This document shows, in pieces, positions 31,601 to 43,743 of a stretch of 64,000 bases of DNA (its first letter is position 1; every line of letters starts with the position of its first letter). A program made the position numbers and the translations under genes. Origin of the DNA: Eudorina sp. 2006-703-Eu-15 (lineage: Eukaryota; Chlorophyta; Chlorophyceae; Chlamydomonadales; Volvocaceae); contig BDSI01000004.1 of assembly GCA_003117195.1 (NCBI GenBank), forward strand, positions 1,421,290-1,485,289. The letters run 5' to 3'. The notes under the pieces are model-generated. The model did no database searches. It was not told where the DNA came from and was given only the letters and a program-made list of their open reading frames with translations.

Positions 31601-34600
31601 GCTGTCCCCGCAGCTGAGCCACGAGCAGCAGCAGGTGGTGGAGGACCCGGATTCAGCCATCCTCATTGGCCGCAGTGGCACGGGAAAGGTGAGCAGCTTT
31701 CGAAGCTGAATCAAAAATAACGCAGGTGGTGAGGGTTGAAAGGACCGGGGACTACTCCTAGAAGGGCTTTTAGGGTAGTGACGTTCGTTGGATGCATTTT
31801 CCCTTCCATCCGGTAGGACTGAATCCTGTTGCGCAGGCGCGAAGTGGAGGTCATGTAAATGCACATCTTGGCCGTCGTACAGGTGTCCACCTTGGTGCTA
31901 TACTGCGTGACAGGGTCGACCGATGGCCGTTGCACCCACCATTGCCCTGTCCAGACGCATCCCCTTCCGACGTTGGCCGCTGCACCCACCATCGCCGTGT
32001 CCCGGGGCAACCCCTTACTATGACGCAGACATCCGTGATTCTGGCCCGCATGCTGCGCAACGAAGAGTGCTTCGCGGCATACGAGGCCGGGGCTGACAGT
32101 CCCGAGGCCGTACAGGCAGAGCTCCTCCTCGCCAACCACCCAGAGTCCGCCGCCACCAGCACGATGCAAGGTGGAAGCGACGTCGATCTGGATCGCCGGC
32201 AGTGGAGTGTTGGCGTCAGTGCTGCTGGCGGTGCTGGGGGCAGCAGTACCGACGCAGTGCAAGGCCGCTCCTGCAGGTCATCAGCCGCCAAGCTACGACA
32301 GCTGCTCGTCACGCTCAGCCCCCGGCTCGCAGCCACGCTCAAGTCACAAGTGGCTCGCGCCAAGGCTGCGCTACGCGTCGCCTACACGGACACCGACACC
32401 GCCGGCGATGCCGGCAGCGGCGGCGGAACCGCCGCCGATATTACGATGCTCGACGACGTCGATGTGGAGAGGGAGTTCGGCGAGCTGCCCGACCGACTGG
32501 CCGACGTGGCGGACGAGTCGTTCCCGCTGGTGCTGGACCTGCGCCGCTTCATGGCCATGCTCGACGCCTCGATGCCTGAGCCCTTCCTAAGGCCGAGTCA
32601 GCGCGGTACTGCGGCGGCGCCAGGAGAAGGCGCTGGAGGCAGGCGCGGCGGCGGTGGCGGTGGGACGGCGGCGGCGGCGCGGCGGGCTGCGGAGGCGGAG
32701 CGCGGCGTGGAGGTGGACTACGACCGTTTTGAGTGGGTGTATTGGCCGAGGCTCCGAGAGCACGCCAAGTCGCAGCACGTTAGGTAAGTGGCCAGTTGGT
32801 GGGGAAGAGGCGAACTTGTGTAGATCAGGACGTCCGTGTCCCGGTACAGGACGGATGTCCCACATTGTTATTGTACGATTGCCTTTCGCTCATCAGAATA
32901 TGTGCCCCGCATGTAGGTGAAGATGTGCGCCATCCACGTGTATTTTTCGTGCTCAGGCCGTCATGGGCCAGGCGGGTCTTCCTCGCTACACACAAATGTA
33001 TACGCGCTCTGTTGCGTCAACTGACCACTATGTACTGCGCCCATTTCTGTGTGCAGCGACCCATCTCTCGTCTGGCGGGAGATCCAGAGCGCGATCAAGG
33101 GCAGCCTGACTTCAGCCCGGTACCCGGGCGGTCGCCTGTCCCTGGAGCGGTACGAGGCACTCGGGGACTCGAGGAGCGGTCAGGACCTGGACCAAGCGCA
33201 GCGCACTAACATCTATGAGCTCTTCCTGTAAGCTAGCTAGCCTGCCGAGGGCTTGAGGTTCGGTAAGGGCGGTGTGCGATATATTATTATATTTTATTGG
33301 TATTATCATTGTATTGAGATTATAAAATTGTGATACAATCTGTAACTTAATGTATCTATCTTCTATAATTAATTTATAATATCTGTATTATGTTATCGTC
33401 ATTCATTCTTATTTCGCTTGCGACGGCAATGCCATCCCGCCTTGATGGCTGGCAGGAAGTATGAGAGCAACAAGCGCGCGCACTGCGACTACGACATCGC
33501 TGACCTGTCGTACAACCTGTACGACCAGCTGCGGCGCGGCGGATATTCCGGGCCGGCTTTCCGTTTCGTCTTCCTGGACGAGGTGCAGGACCTGACTCCG
33601 CTGCAGCTGGCCCTCTTCAGGTTGGTGCGGACTGTGGGTCCTTCGCGACGTGCCGGACTGCATGCAGCATGACCTGCTGGCGTCCCCAAATTATATACAG
33701 GGATCGCTCTGCAGGCTCTGCTGCTTCGGCAGGCGGTCGGAACGAGGTGCTCCAAACCGACCCTTGGCCGTTGCGCTGTCTGCACCTCGTTGCAGACAGC
33801 AGAACGGCCAAGGGTTAGGAGCCGAACCGACCTGGCAGCCGCAGCCGCTGCGTGCCGCCGTTGCCGCCGCTAGCTGCCGCCGCCAACTGTACACGTGTGC
33901 GGCCGCTCATTCAGGTACCTGTGCCCCAGCCCGGGCGACGGCTTCGTGTTGGCGGGCGACACGGCTCAGACCATCGCCCGGGGCGTGGCGTTCCGCTTCG
34001 AGGCCCTCAAGGCGATGTTCTACGAGGAGTTCCTGCGGGGCCAGCCCGGCGCCCGCGTGCCCGAGGTCACGCCGCTCCTGGAGAATTTCCGGACGCACGC
34101 CCGCATCGCCCGTCTGGCGCATTTCGGCGTCCTGGAGCCGCTGCTGCACTTTTTTCCGGAGTCGCTGGACAGACTGCCGCCCGAGCACTCGAGCATCCCG
34201 GGTGAGGCCTGGGCGGGCTGTCTGTCTAAGAATGGCCTCGCTGCTGCGCGAGCAACCCATGGGTCGCGCGGCCCCTCCAGGCTGGCCGCCGGTCACACTG
34301 TCCATCCCTGAGGCTGCGGATAAAGAAAACCCCTCATGTACGGTAGCACCCCTCTGATTTGCCAGCGTGCTCAATTCGCTTTCGGGGGCTGCATTTCGGA
34401 CGTTGCTTGACGTTCCAACCCGACCTTGTGATCTGCGTGCCGCCCCATATGCCGTGATTACTGCCTTGCGCCGCAGGACCTCTGCCAGTCGTGATTCGGC
34501 TGCGGGGCGATGACCCTCCGTTGGCGGCCTGCCTGGTCTCGGAGGTTGGCAGCACAGCTGCGTCTGGCAAGGAAGCGCCGCCGCTGTCGACGCCTGTGTC

Positions 34601-37600
34601 GTCTGCGGATGCTGGTGTGCACGGCACAGAAGCGGTCGTGCTGGTCCCGGACGAGAAGGTGAAGGCGCGGGCTCGGAGCCAGCTGAGCCCCGACGTCCTC
34701 GTGCTGACCGCCCTGGAGAGCAAGGGGCTGGAGTTCAAGGTCAGTGCCGCGCCCATTCCTACCTGCAATTCCAACAACCAATGCACTCAACAGCAAGCAA
34801 TAATGGCCATACTGTACGATTGATAACAACAGGTGCCCACGTGTGCCGCATCCTTGAACATTTTCCAGTGTGAGCGAAGCCCGTACCAGCTACCGTACTA
34901 ACCGTGCAGGGTTGGTTGGCACCTTGCGAATATCGAGCAAACTACTCCGCACTACTCATCATCCGGCAAGCCTTTACGGGTTTGCGCGTTACTTACAGGA
35001 GGGACCTGGTGAGGAGAGGTTCCAACCCTCGCTGATCCAAACGGGGAACAGCTCATACACGCATCCACATGTGCTATAACTTCTCCGCTCGCGACCCACT
35101 ATGCACCTCCTCAGGTTGTCGTACTGTACGACTTCCTCAGCGCCTCGCCCCTGGGAGCCAAGTGGCGCGTGCTGTCACGGTACGTGGAGGAGGCGCTACC
35201 GCAGCGCGGCATAACAGACGTGGCTAGTGACGGCGGCGGCGGCGGCGGCGGCACCAGTCTGCCCCGAAGCCGCACGACCATGCCTCGCTTGGGCACCTCG
35301 GAGCTCAGCATCATGGCTTCGGAGCTGAAGCGCCTCTACGTGGGCATCACACGTGCCCGGGAGGACGTCTTCATCTTGGAGACCGACCCGGGGGTCAGCT
35401 GGGACATGGTGCACCTGTGGGAGGTGCAGGAGCTGGTCAGCGTCATGGACGAGCTGGATGACGAGGTAAGATATTCCAGGACGGACGCTGCTGTGTACGT
35501 AGGAAGCCGCTTGCCGTGGCTGGGTTGCTCGTCAAGGACGGCGAGGCGAGCGATGTATGGTGTGTGGAATGGTGTCATGAAGTAAGGCGGTTATATGCAA
35601 GGCTGGAACAGAGCAGTAGCAACGTTTTGTCCCGGCCTTCACTCTGTCGTCTTACATCACCCAAAGCCCATGTGCTGCAGGCTTCGCCCACGTGCTGCGT
35701 TCGGTTGTCGGTTGCCTGGTTGGTTGACGGCGGGTGCCTGCAGGTGCGGGGCCGCCTCCAGCGCCGGATGTCGGCCGAGGACTTACGCAGGCGCGCTGCG
35801 GACCTTTTCCAACTCAAGATGTACTCTCTCGCGCTGCCGTACTTTGTACGACTCGGTGAGGTATACGTGAGAGATTGCGTACAGTTACTACGTACAAGGA
35901 ATGCATCTCGTATGTAAGACGTGAGATTTAGCCCCCCCCCCGAATCGGCACGCCCACACACGCACGAGCCTAGCTATATATGTTGCAGTAGCCCCGATCT
36001 TGTGATTTCTCTTGACAACCAAAGAGTCCACACATGCGCTTTGTCACGCACAGTGGCTGCCGAGCTGTGAGTTTCCGCGCCGCATGCGTGTAGGCGATGC
36101 CGTCAGCTGCACCTGGTGCGAGGCACTGCTGCTGCAACAGGAAGCGGAAGAGGCCCTGCGGCGGGGTGGCTCAGCCGTCGCCGCGAGGCAGAAGCTCGTG
36201 GAAGCCGCGTCCCTGTTCCTTCGTATACGTAAGTACGCACGCGGTTCTCATGCATGTGTGTGGGATGATGAAGGATTTTGCTTGCGTGGGAACCGGACTA
36301 ACAGGACGTGCGCACAGGCTGAATCGATAAGCATTGTCCTGCACGAGTGCCGCGTGACAAGACCTGATGTATGGCTGCAGACCTGTAATGGACACGATGG
36401 GTACAGCAGCGGAAGGGACACTCCAGCGAAATCGATCCACGTAGATGTCATCGCTATATGTCTACATGGAGAAAGAACGAAAGAAAAAGGAAGCAAGAAA
36501 GAAAAAGGAAGCAAGAAAGAAAAAGCGCTAGGTGTCAACCAGGAGAGAACCCCAGCGCGCGACGGCCGCGCCAAGCGACAGCAGAGCACCTAGGCACACA
36601 CCCACACGGGAACGATACGCTGCGGAAACGAAAGGCGAAGTTGTGTTTTTGTTTCAAACGCACCTAATGCTTGCGTCCCTGTATGTTGCATAGGAGCTGG
36701 CTCGCGCGCTGCAGGCAAGTTATGTGCCCCGTCGACGATTTGGGTCCTGCGTGTGCAGATAAATACGAGCAAGCCGCGCTTGCGTACGAGCAGGCCGGCC
36801 GGTGGGGCGAAGCTGGCGATGTGTATCGGCGGCACTGCGGGCCTGCCCGGGCGGTTCGCGCGGGCGGGTGCTACGAACGGGCGCTGCGTTGGCTGGATGC
36901 CGCTCAGATGTGAGTGTTGATGCAAGGTGTTGAACACCCTGTCGACCCGGGGCACGCGCCTGGGTGGTCATCACGTGCCTTGCTTGCCGTATTCATGCAG
37001 CCGGCCCGCCAGTATAGTACTAGCGATAGTGGTGATGTTGATCAATAGTGGTATTACCAATCATGATATCAATGCGTCATTAATCGTTGACCCCGCACCT
37101 CTGTACTGCACAGGTTCCTGGCCGCACCGACGCCCAATGAGGAGCTACTGCACCGCGCTGCGGCCGCCTGCATGCATTGCCCTGGCGAGCGTCGCGGGTT
37201 GAACCTGCTGGACGGGTGGATCGCCGGTCAGCAGGTCGGCCCCGCTGCCGGGGTGTCTACAATCGAGGCGCCACTGGTCCGGGTGGCGGAGGCGGAGAGG
37301 GCCAGGCTGGCGGACGCCGGCGCGAACCACTGGTCCGAACAGGAGGGCGGCGAGCCGCAGATGATGCAGTTCGTGGGCGAGATGCGCGCGCCTGCCGCAC
37401 GCCACGAATGGCTGCTCAGGTATGCGCCACAAAGCTGCCCAGACGTAGCCCGGTTCATTCCCTATTTGTACGACATCTTTCTGCAGACTTCCGTGGGTTT
37501 TGGAAATGCAGACTTCCGTGGGTTTGGGGAAACATGCATGGTAAAACGGCATGGGCCCCGCGGGGTGAAACTATGATTTGATGTAGTACGGTAATGATCA

Positions 37601-40600
37601 CCGCACCATCGAAGGCAGTAATGCCGTGCATCGGATCGGAGTCCATGTCTCGATGTCTGCCATTGTCCCTGTGTGCGTCATCGGCCGCCCCAGTCATCAC
37701 TTCTACGACCAGGTCGTACAGATGCTACAGACGGAGAAGCGCTGGTCCGCAATCGCCGAACTGTACGAGCGGCGGATTGGCGAGGTGGACCCCGCGGTCG
37801 ATTTTTACACGAAAGCTGGTCAGCTGGTTGCAGCTGGTCGGCTGCTGCTGCGCTGCGCCGTCGCGGCCGTTCTCTGGGGCGGCGATGGCGGCGACTGGCC
37901 ACCCACCAGAAGCACCGCCGCTGTGGCTAAGCTGCTCAAGCGGGCACGTGCGCTGTTGCCATCGCCATCGCCGCCGTCGTCGTCGGGGGCGGGGTCTGCC
38001 ATGGCGTCGGCTGCTGTTGACTTGGAGCTCCTGTCCTGGGTATCCGACACGGCGGCGGCTGCGGCGGCGACAGCCGGGCCGAGCACCATTCGCGGCGGTA
38101 CGGCTGCCGGGGGATCCGGCGACGCGGGCGGGCGTAGCTTGCTGGAGCTGCGCGACGAGTGGCAGGTTCGGCTGGGTTGCCCGGTGGAGGCGTCCGCGTC
38201 GTTCAGTGGCCTGGCGCTCCCGCGGCTGTTGATGCGGCTGGCGCTGCAGCGGGCCCAGCGCGCGGTGGAGCGCGGGCTAAGCGCCGGCCCCGGCGGACGA
38301 AACCCCGGACCTGGAGTGGACGGAACCAAGCGCGAAGTGGAGTCCTGCGGACGGCTGGCGGATCCTTCCCTGGAGGAGCTCGTACAGCTATGGCGGCCGT
38401 ACAGCCGCCAGCTGCAGGGTGTCCTGCGTGTGATGCATGCGGCGCAGCAGCCGGACAAGAATGCCGATGACGTCATCACCACCGCGATACTGGCATCATC
38501 CGCGGGGATAGTGCAGGGCGCAGTGGCAGCGGACGGTCGTACTCTTGCGGCCGTACAGTCGTACCATGCGGTGTCGCACGCGCCCGACGACCCAAGCCAT
38601 AAAAGGCTGTTCGTTGCTTGCCCCCGGACCGCGGCCTGGCTCACAAATCGCGACCCGGTGGATCCGCTGCTGCAACCCGCCCGTGCCGGCAAGAAGCCCC
38701 TGGTGCCCAGGCGGAACGGACCCGCGGGTCACATGTCGGTTGAGGCCTTCGCGGCGGCGGCGCATCGGTACTGGGTTTCGGAGCTGACGGCGCAGTCGGA
38801 CGCGGTCACGGGAGTGCTGCTGGATGCGGCGGCCTGCCTCGCGCTCGACTACGACGCGCTGTGCCGCGGGTCGCCGCCGCCGACGGGCCAGGGCAGTGGG
38901 CGTTTCCGTGATATCGGTAGCGGCCGCGGCAGCAGCAGCAGCAGCAGCAACCGGCAGGCCCTGGTGCAGTTTCCAGCAGCTCCGCAGCGTGTACGACTGC
39001 TCATCGAGGCCATGCGGACGCAGCAACAGGTCGGTGTGGTACGGCACGTTGCCCATCCTGTGCCGCAGCTGCAGGGGACGTACCGTATCCTTTCAGGCCA
39101 TGTGGTGGTGGTACAGGAATTCGGCTTGGGCCCAGCCATGGGTGGCAGGCCGTGATACTCCTGCTGTAGTACAGTACGGCAAGCCTTATCAGGAGGCTAG
39201 GAGAGCACGGCGCCAGAGCAGACTGAAGGCCTGCGGATGTGGGACTGCGTTCTAAAGCCCGTAACACCCGTGACATTCTTCAGTCTTGCAGCTGCGGCAA
39301 TATTTCATCAGCATACGCGATAGAGCAACTTGCATTAGGGCAATGTTTGTATGAATTAATTACGATAATGGTGCTGGTCCGCATAATTGCAGGTTGCAAA
39401 GGGCAACCAAGCGCGGGTCAACGCCGTGCATGCGCTGCTGTACGGCGCAGTCGTGAACGTTCCGTACGCGTACACGCCAGCGGCGCGTGGGATGGACGCA
39501 GCTCGGCGTCTTGCGGCGGCTGTTCTCTTCCAACAGGCAGGGTTTGTCCTGCAGAGGACTTCAGACATTGATGCCTGCGCGAGATTACTAATGTTGCAGG
39601 TACGTACGACACGATGACGTCGTTACAGCACAATACGAACGAATCCGGCAGTGCTCCGCTTGAATGTCTCCGAAGCAACTCAGATCCACGATTCCCAGTC
39701 AACCTAAGCGGCAAGACGTGGCCTGGTTCTTATGGGCTGCCACATTCCTACCCCGTATCTGTTGCAATACGTGGATGCCTGCCGCCGATCAGCCAACCTT
39801 CAGATCGGCCGCTGCAACAGAACAGCGCTAGCAGGCCGCCGCCGGTAGATGTTCCTTGGTAAATTGCGCAACGGTGGTCACAATACGACAGCAGCTCAAG
39901 TTATGTCGCTCCCCCATGGTATGCCATATGCCGTACGCCCCTCGCTGTAGCCCTTCCTGCCGGCCAGCTGGGTGGATACGAAGCTACACGCCATCACAGA
40001 AACGGGACAGCTGGCCGACCGAGGCGGTATGACGGTGCAGCAGCGCCTGCTTTGGTTGGCTCAGATGGCCGCGCAGTTGCAGCAACTGATGGAGCAGGCT
40101 GGCGTGGCGGTGGAGGGCGCCGAGGAGGAGGAGGAGGAGCCGCTGACGCACGTGCGACTGGCTGAGCAGGGTTGCAGGTCAGTCGCGCTGCTGACGTCTG
40201 TACATTGACAGGTCGGTTGAACTGGATTCTCTTTGCACGTACGAGGCCGTACTTCAATACGGCATTGCTGGGGCAGGCTGCTGGAGTTTGCGGACGCGGT
40301 AGTAACGGTGCACCGCGGCACCAATACCAAATCCGACGGATCCATGACATTACTATTACATTCCACGGAAAGCGGTTTTGCTTGGCCGTCCCGCCTGTCG
40401 TATCGACCTGTGCAGGACTCTCTTAGGGCCGTACGACGCGTTCGGGCGGCCACTGTTCTCAAGCAGGCAGGCCGATGTCACCAGGCCGCCAACCGCCCCA
40501 ACCGCCACCTACCGCGCTCTCCAGTTTATGGACCCCCTGGAGTTCATGGCGCTGCTCGAGCGCTTCGTCCTGATGGGTCTGGCGTCGATATGTCCCACCG

Positions 40601-41952
40601 TAAGCGGCCGAGCCGACCCGCAGGTCACTCCAGAGGCGGCCGGCGGGTCCGAGCCCGCCGGCGCCGTCCCATCCGCCAGCCCGTCGTGGGTTGCCGTACA
40701 CGGCATGCGGGTCCCCGAGTCGCTGGCGCTCGTGCACCTCTCCAGTGACGGTCAGCAGTCGCCGTACACGTACGGCATACGGCAGCAGGTGGTGGACGAG
40801 CGCCCAGATCCGCGCTGGGTGCTGCGCGAGCTAACGCTCACGGAGGTGTGCGAGATGCTCACAGAGTTGGTGGTACGACAGCTCGCTGGCGTGTACGAAC
40901 TGCTGGAGGGCCGGCGTGCTACTCGCAACCCCAAGCAGCAGCTGGGCATGTTGACGGCGCGCGCGGTCACGCTCCTCTTCACGATCGGAGCCAACGCGGT
41001 TGGCTCCGTCGAGGCCGCGCGGGCAGCTGGTGAGTGGAGCAGAGGGGCGGAGCCGGCGGAGACGCCAGGGTCAGCGCATGAGGCGGTGGCGCAGGAGGCG
41101 CACGAGCCCGTCGCAGCCTCGTGGCTGGCGGCGGCGGCTGTGGTCGCCTGCAAAGAGGTTCTGCAGACCCTCGGCAACGCGGAGGCTGGGGCCCGAGCAG
41201 CACAGGCGCGAGTGCAGGCCGCACGTGTCGCTGTGGGCTCCATTAAATCGGAGCGGATCAAGCTCAAGACGCGACAGCAGCAGAAGGAGAAACAGGTACA
41301 GGAACAGCTGCTCAAGTCAACCCAGCTGACCAAGGCCCCACGGCCACGTGCGGGATGCGAAGCTCCGGCTGGGCCCCTGGAGTCCAGGGATGGGGCTCCA
41401 ACTCAGTCACTAGAGGTCAGCTTGGGCGCGGCAGGGTCCAGTCACCCGGCCGGGGCGGCCCTTGAGACGGCAGGAGGAGCCGAGGTGCTGTCCAAGAACA
41501 AATTGGTGGCAGAGCCGGGCACAGTGAACGCCGCGGCGGCCCAAGCAAACGAAGGGGCAGACGCGGTGGCGGCTGCGGCAGCGGCGACGGCTGCGGCGGC
41601 AGCAAAGAGGGCCGTCCAGGCCTTGGCGGCCGAAGCGGCGGAGCTGGCGGTGCAAGCCGCGGCCCTGGACGACCCGTTGGCGGCCGCAGAGGCTGCGCTC
41701 CAGGCCGCGGAGGTGGCCGCGGCGGCGGCACAGCTCCTGGCTGAAACCTTTCACACCTACATGCCGTGCACCGTCCGTCAGCTCGTCCAAGACGCTAACG
41801 ACCGCCTGACGCGGCTGTACGGCAGCGCATCCGCGGCGCTCATCACGTCGCCGGAGGCCCTGGACGCGGCCGTGGCGCAGCTGACCGAGGCTTTTGAGGC
41901 GCACCTGCGCCGGGCCCAGGACTCCCTGGTCCCTGTTGGTGTTTCTGCGTGA
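22301..41952 (+). CDS. Giant dual-helicase protein: SEN1/UPF1-like helicase fused to a TRANK1/UvrD-like helicase
   Basis: Thirty exons join in frame to 3,283 aa: 22301-22411, 22660-23058, 23615-23786, 24255-24795, 25143-25264, 25572-25650, 25929-26555, 26980-27340, 27724-28112, 28418-28676, 29204-29368, 29845-30090, 30671-30783, 31202-31484, 31614-31688, 32029-32783, 33057-33227, 33456-33620, 33915-34201, 34477-34739, 35115-35465, 35744-35855, 36094-36228, 36759-36909, 37114-37419, 37694-39029, 39393-39599, 40011-40177, 40277-40298, 40471-41952. Block order matches land-plant proteins annotated as 'TPR and ankyrin repeat-containing protein 1-like' or 'UvrD-like helicase', which carry a SEN1-type helicase, a conserved linker and a UvrD-type helicase on one chain. 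The biochemical role of the plant proteins is unknown to me; RNA/DNA unwinding is inferred from the motifs. ATG 22301 is chosen because an in-frame TAA lies just upstream. The domain blocks are described separately. Confidence 0.85.
29204..30783 (+). other. Dual-helicase gene, block 2: conserved linker (residues 1021-1195)
   Basis: Three exons (29204-29368, 29845-30090, 30671-30783) connect the helicases. [19 protein letters not shown] follows motif VI as WKALV.DA..R.CFFNA.ED does in plants. [18 protein letters not shown] is the equivalent of plant RWKV.FSD.F..SF.KL, and [19 protein letters not shown] that of the '..VKE.CY.QVLKVW' segment. This conserved bridge, in phase on both sides, is the best evidence that the two helicases belong to one protein and not to two neighbouring genes. 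The acceptor at 30671 is the least certain border. Confidence 0.75.
31202..35465 (+). other. Dual-helicase gene, block 3: TRANK1/UvrD-like SF1 helicase (residues 1195-1978)
   Basis: [18 protein letters not shown] leads into Walker [12 protein letters not shown] (residues 1308-1315), split by an intron between Lys and Thr (31689-32028). [35 protein letters not shown] and [14 protein letters not shown] are family-typical. CDYDIADL then [18 protein letters not shown] is the UvrD Walker [20 protein letters not shown] and [15 protein letters not shown] follow. [14 protein letters not shown] and [14 protein letters not shown] are motifs V and VI. All junctions from 31202 to 35465 agree in phase. 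Extra Gly-rich runs (32640-32690, 35232-35255) are insertions typical of algal exons. Confidence 0.88.
33735..33831. repeat. Intronic hairpin of about 97 nt
   Basis: In the intron between exons 33456-33620 and 33915-34201. The arms CCCTTGGCCGTT (33761-33772) and AACGGCCAAGGG (33803-33814) pair exactly, as do CTGTCTGC (33776-33783) and GCAGACAG (33792-33799), around an 8-base loop. The outer GGTCGG/CCGACC (33735, 33826) can extend the stem. It could be a small foldback element or a hairpin RNA precursor. Confidence 0.65.
35744..41952 (+). other. Dual-helicase gene, block 4: TPR-like region and Ala-rich C-terminus (residues 1979-3283)
   Basis: Short helical-pair blocks follow the helicase: [63 protein letters not shown] and [19 protein letters not shown]. 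This is the TPR-like array of the TRANK1 family. Exon 37694-39029 is long and carries Ala/Ser/Gly runs. A predicted 22-nt exon (40277-40298, LLEFADA) joins to the last exon in phase. The last exon has [18 protein letters not shown], resembling the plant '..SP.QFV.LLERLL' block, then an Ala/Glu/Gln-rich, possibly coiled-coil stretch (around 41190-41740). It stops at TGA 41950-41952. Confidence 0.72.
36478..36527 (+). repeat. A-rich tandem repeat in an intron
   Basis: Three copies of a 16-bp purine unit, GAAAGAAAAAGGAAGC, in the intron after exon 36094-36228 of the dual-helicase gene. Confidence 0.85.
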
Positions 41953-43743
41953 GTCTTTTGGCGGTTGGCGGTTGGTGTGTGCGTGTGACCCCCAGTTGGC
42001 GGGGACGCGGCAGCCGCCCGCGCCACCTCAGGCGAGGACCTGCTCGGCGGAGGTTAGGGAGGAGCACACATCACCCCCGCCACGAGGCCATCTGACGGAT
42101 GAGCGACACTGCGGTCCGCAGGGCCAGGGCAGAGAGGCAGAGAGGCAGGGTCGGGCCGGAGAGGCAGGGTTGGCGGGGACGCCTGGGCGGATCCGGTGCG
42201 CCTGCCGCTGTTCAAGTTGCCCAGCGACCTGGTGGGTTGAGACTTGAGAGGACTGTTGCGGTGACGTCCCGGCACGTCAGCCGGCCGTTGGCTAGCGGAG
42301 GGGTACCGAGGGCAGCTCCGAGCCCATCCGCCAGTCAATGTACCAATCGGGTCGGGCGGCGGGGCGAAGTCCTGTCCTTCACCTCTAGAGCATCAGCGTG
42401 CCTGTGGAGTGTGTTACTTAGGCAGGCAGAACAGGCAGGCAGAACAGTGTGTCTGTGGAGTGTGGCACGGCAGTAGCGCAATAGCGCAACGACAACTGCC
42501 TCACTGAAGCGACCATTGCGTTCACACCATGTACATCGTTGTACCTATTTTTAATCTGAAGAGCCGTCGTCTTCGTATGTTTTGAGTATCGACGTATTGA
42601 GTGGCGAATTGAGCGATGAAGGAGCTCCAGAATGATCGATTTGGGGTCGCTTGGGGAATGTTCCGCTTCACAACACATCGGCCGTGTGCCGACCTGCTTG
42701 CGGTTGATGCCAGACGCCGCATATGTGGTGGTATCATGTTGTATCGTGAGTGTTGAATCATATGTTTTGCAGCTTGACAGGAATCCTGCCTGCCGTGTGC
42801 TGAATGCGGGGAACTGTTCTGAAGGGACCTTTTGAGCGTGTGGTTTATCGTACAGCGTGCGCGCGTTAGTTCACACGCCGTCTCTCAGACCACCGCCAGG
42901 AGACTGCGCATGGCACAGGCGCATGCAGCCTTGCCTCCCATGGCAGAAGGGGAACCTGAGGTGAAGGATTGTGCGGGTTGCTTGCATTCTGAAGGAAAGC
43001 CGTACGGCAAAACTGGTGTAACGGTAAACGGTTAGTATAACGGTATGCTTTGAGGCGGCGGCGCACGGAACGGAGGAGCTTGGAGGTAACCCAAGAACCC
43101 AAGAACGCGAAAGTATTTATCTAAAATCAACCGGAACAAGGTCCGTCCTTTATGCGGCAACCGATTCGAAAGTCTGGCCAACCTACAACCAACTTCCCCA
43201 CGGTTACCGCAGACTGGTGCCGCGTGCAGCAGCCGCAGCGACACGAGTGCGTGCCACCGGTTGCTTGGGTAGCCTCACGATGCTGGCTAACAATTGCTCC
43301 GAAACCCAGCTTGACCCTCGGCCCCACTTAGTACAACCCATGATGCAACAGCCAACGGATGGTTTGGTTTTCTTACCCCTAGATGCAACGGCATCAACGT
43401 GTCCGGTGACCGCGTGCGGCCCACGCCGAGAGTGCGCTGCGTCCGCAAGCACTACCGAGCTTGCATCACCTCTTCGTACTTGCATCACATCAAGAGGTGA
43501 ACGGGCCTTCACGGCCAAACAATGCCGCTGCTGGCACGAACGGTACAACAATGGTACAATACACAACAAAACGGCGAGAACTGCCAACCCCAGCATTTTA
43601 ACACCACCGCCAACCAAGCCAACCAACCTATCCTGGCCTACAAAGCTGCAGGCATAGCACCGCATCCCCTTACCCACACGCCAACCGACAACCCTGATGA
43701 TGGTAACGAGTGCAGGTGGTGGTGCCCGTGGATGGCCTTCGCC
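41953..43743. other. Intergenic between convergent genes
   Basis: About 1.8 kb between the stop of the dual-helicase gene (+) and the stop of TECR (-). It should hold both 3' UTRs. There is a small GAGGCAGA/GAGGCAGG cluster near 42130-42170 and AGGCAGGCAGAACAG near 42420. No protein-coding or RNA gene is supported. Confidence 0.4.

Noticed and set aside
22301..41952. Two separate helicase genes instead of one
   Set aside because: The linker exons 29204-30783 match the plant fusion protein, phases agree across the join, and no stop plus new start with a promoter is evident between them. RNA evidence could still overturn this.
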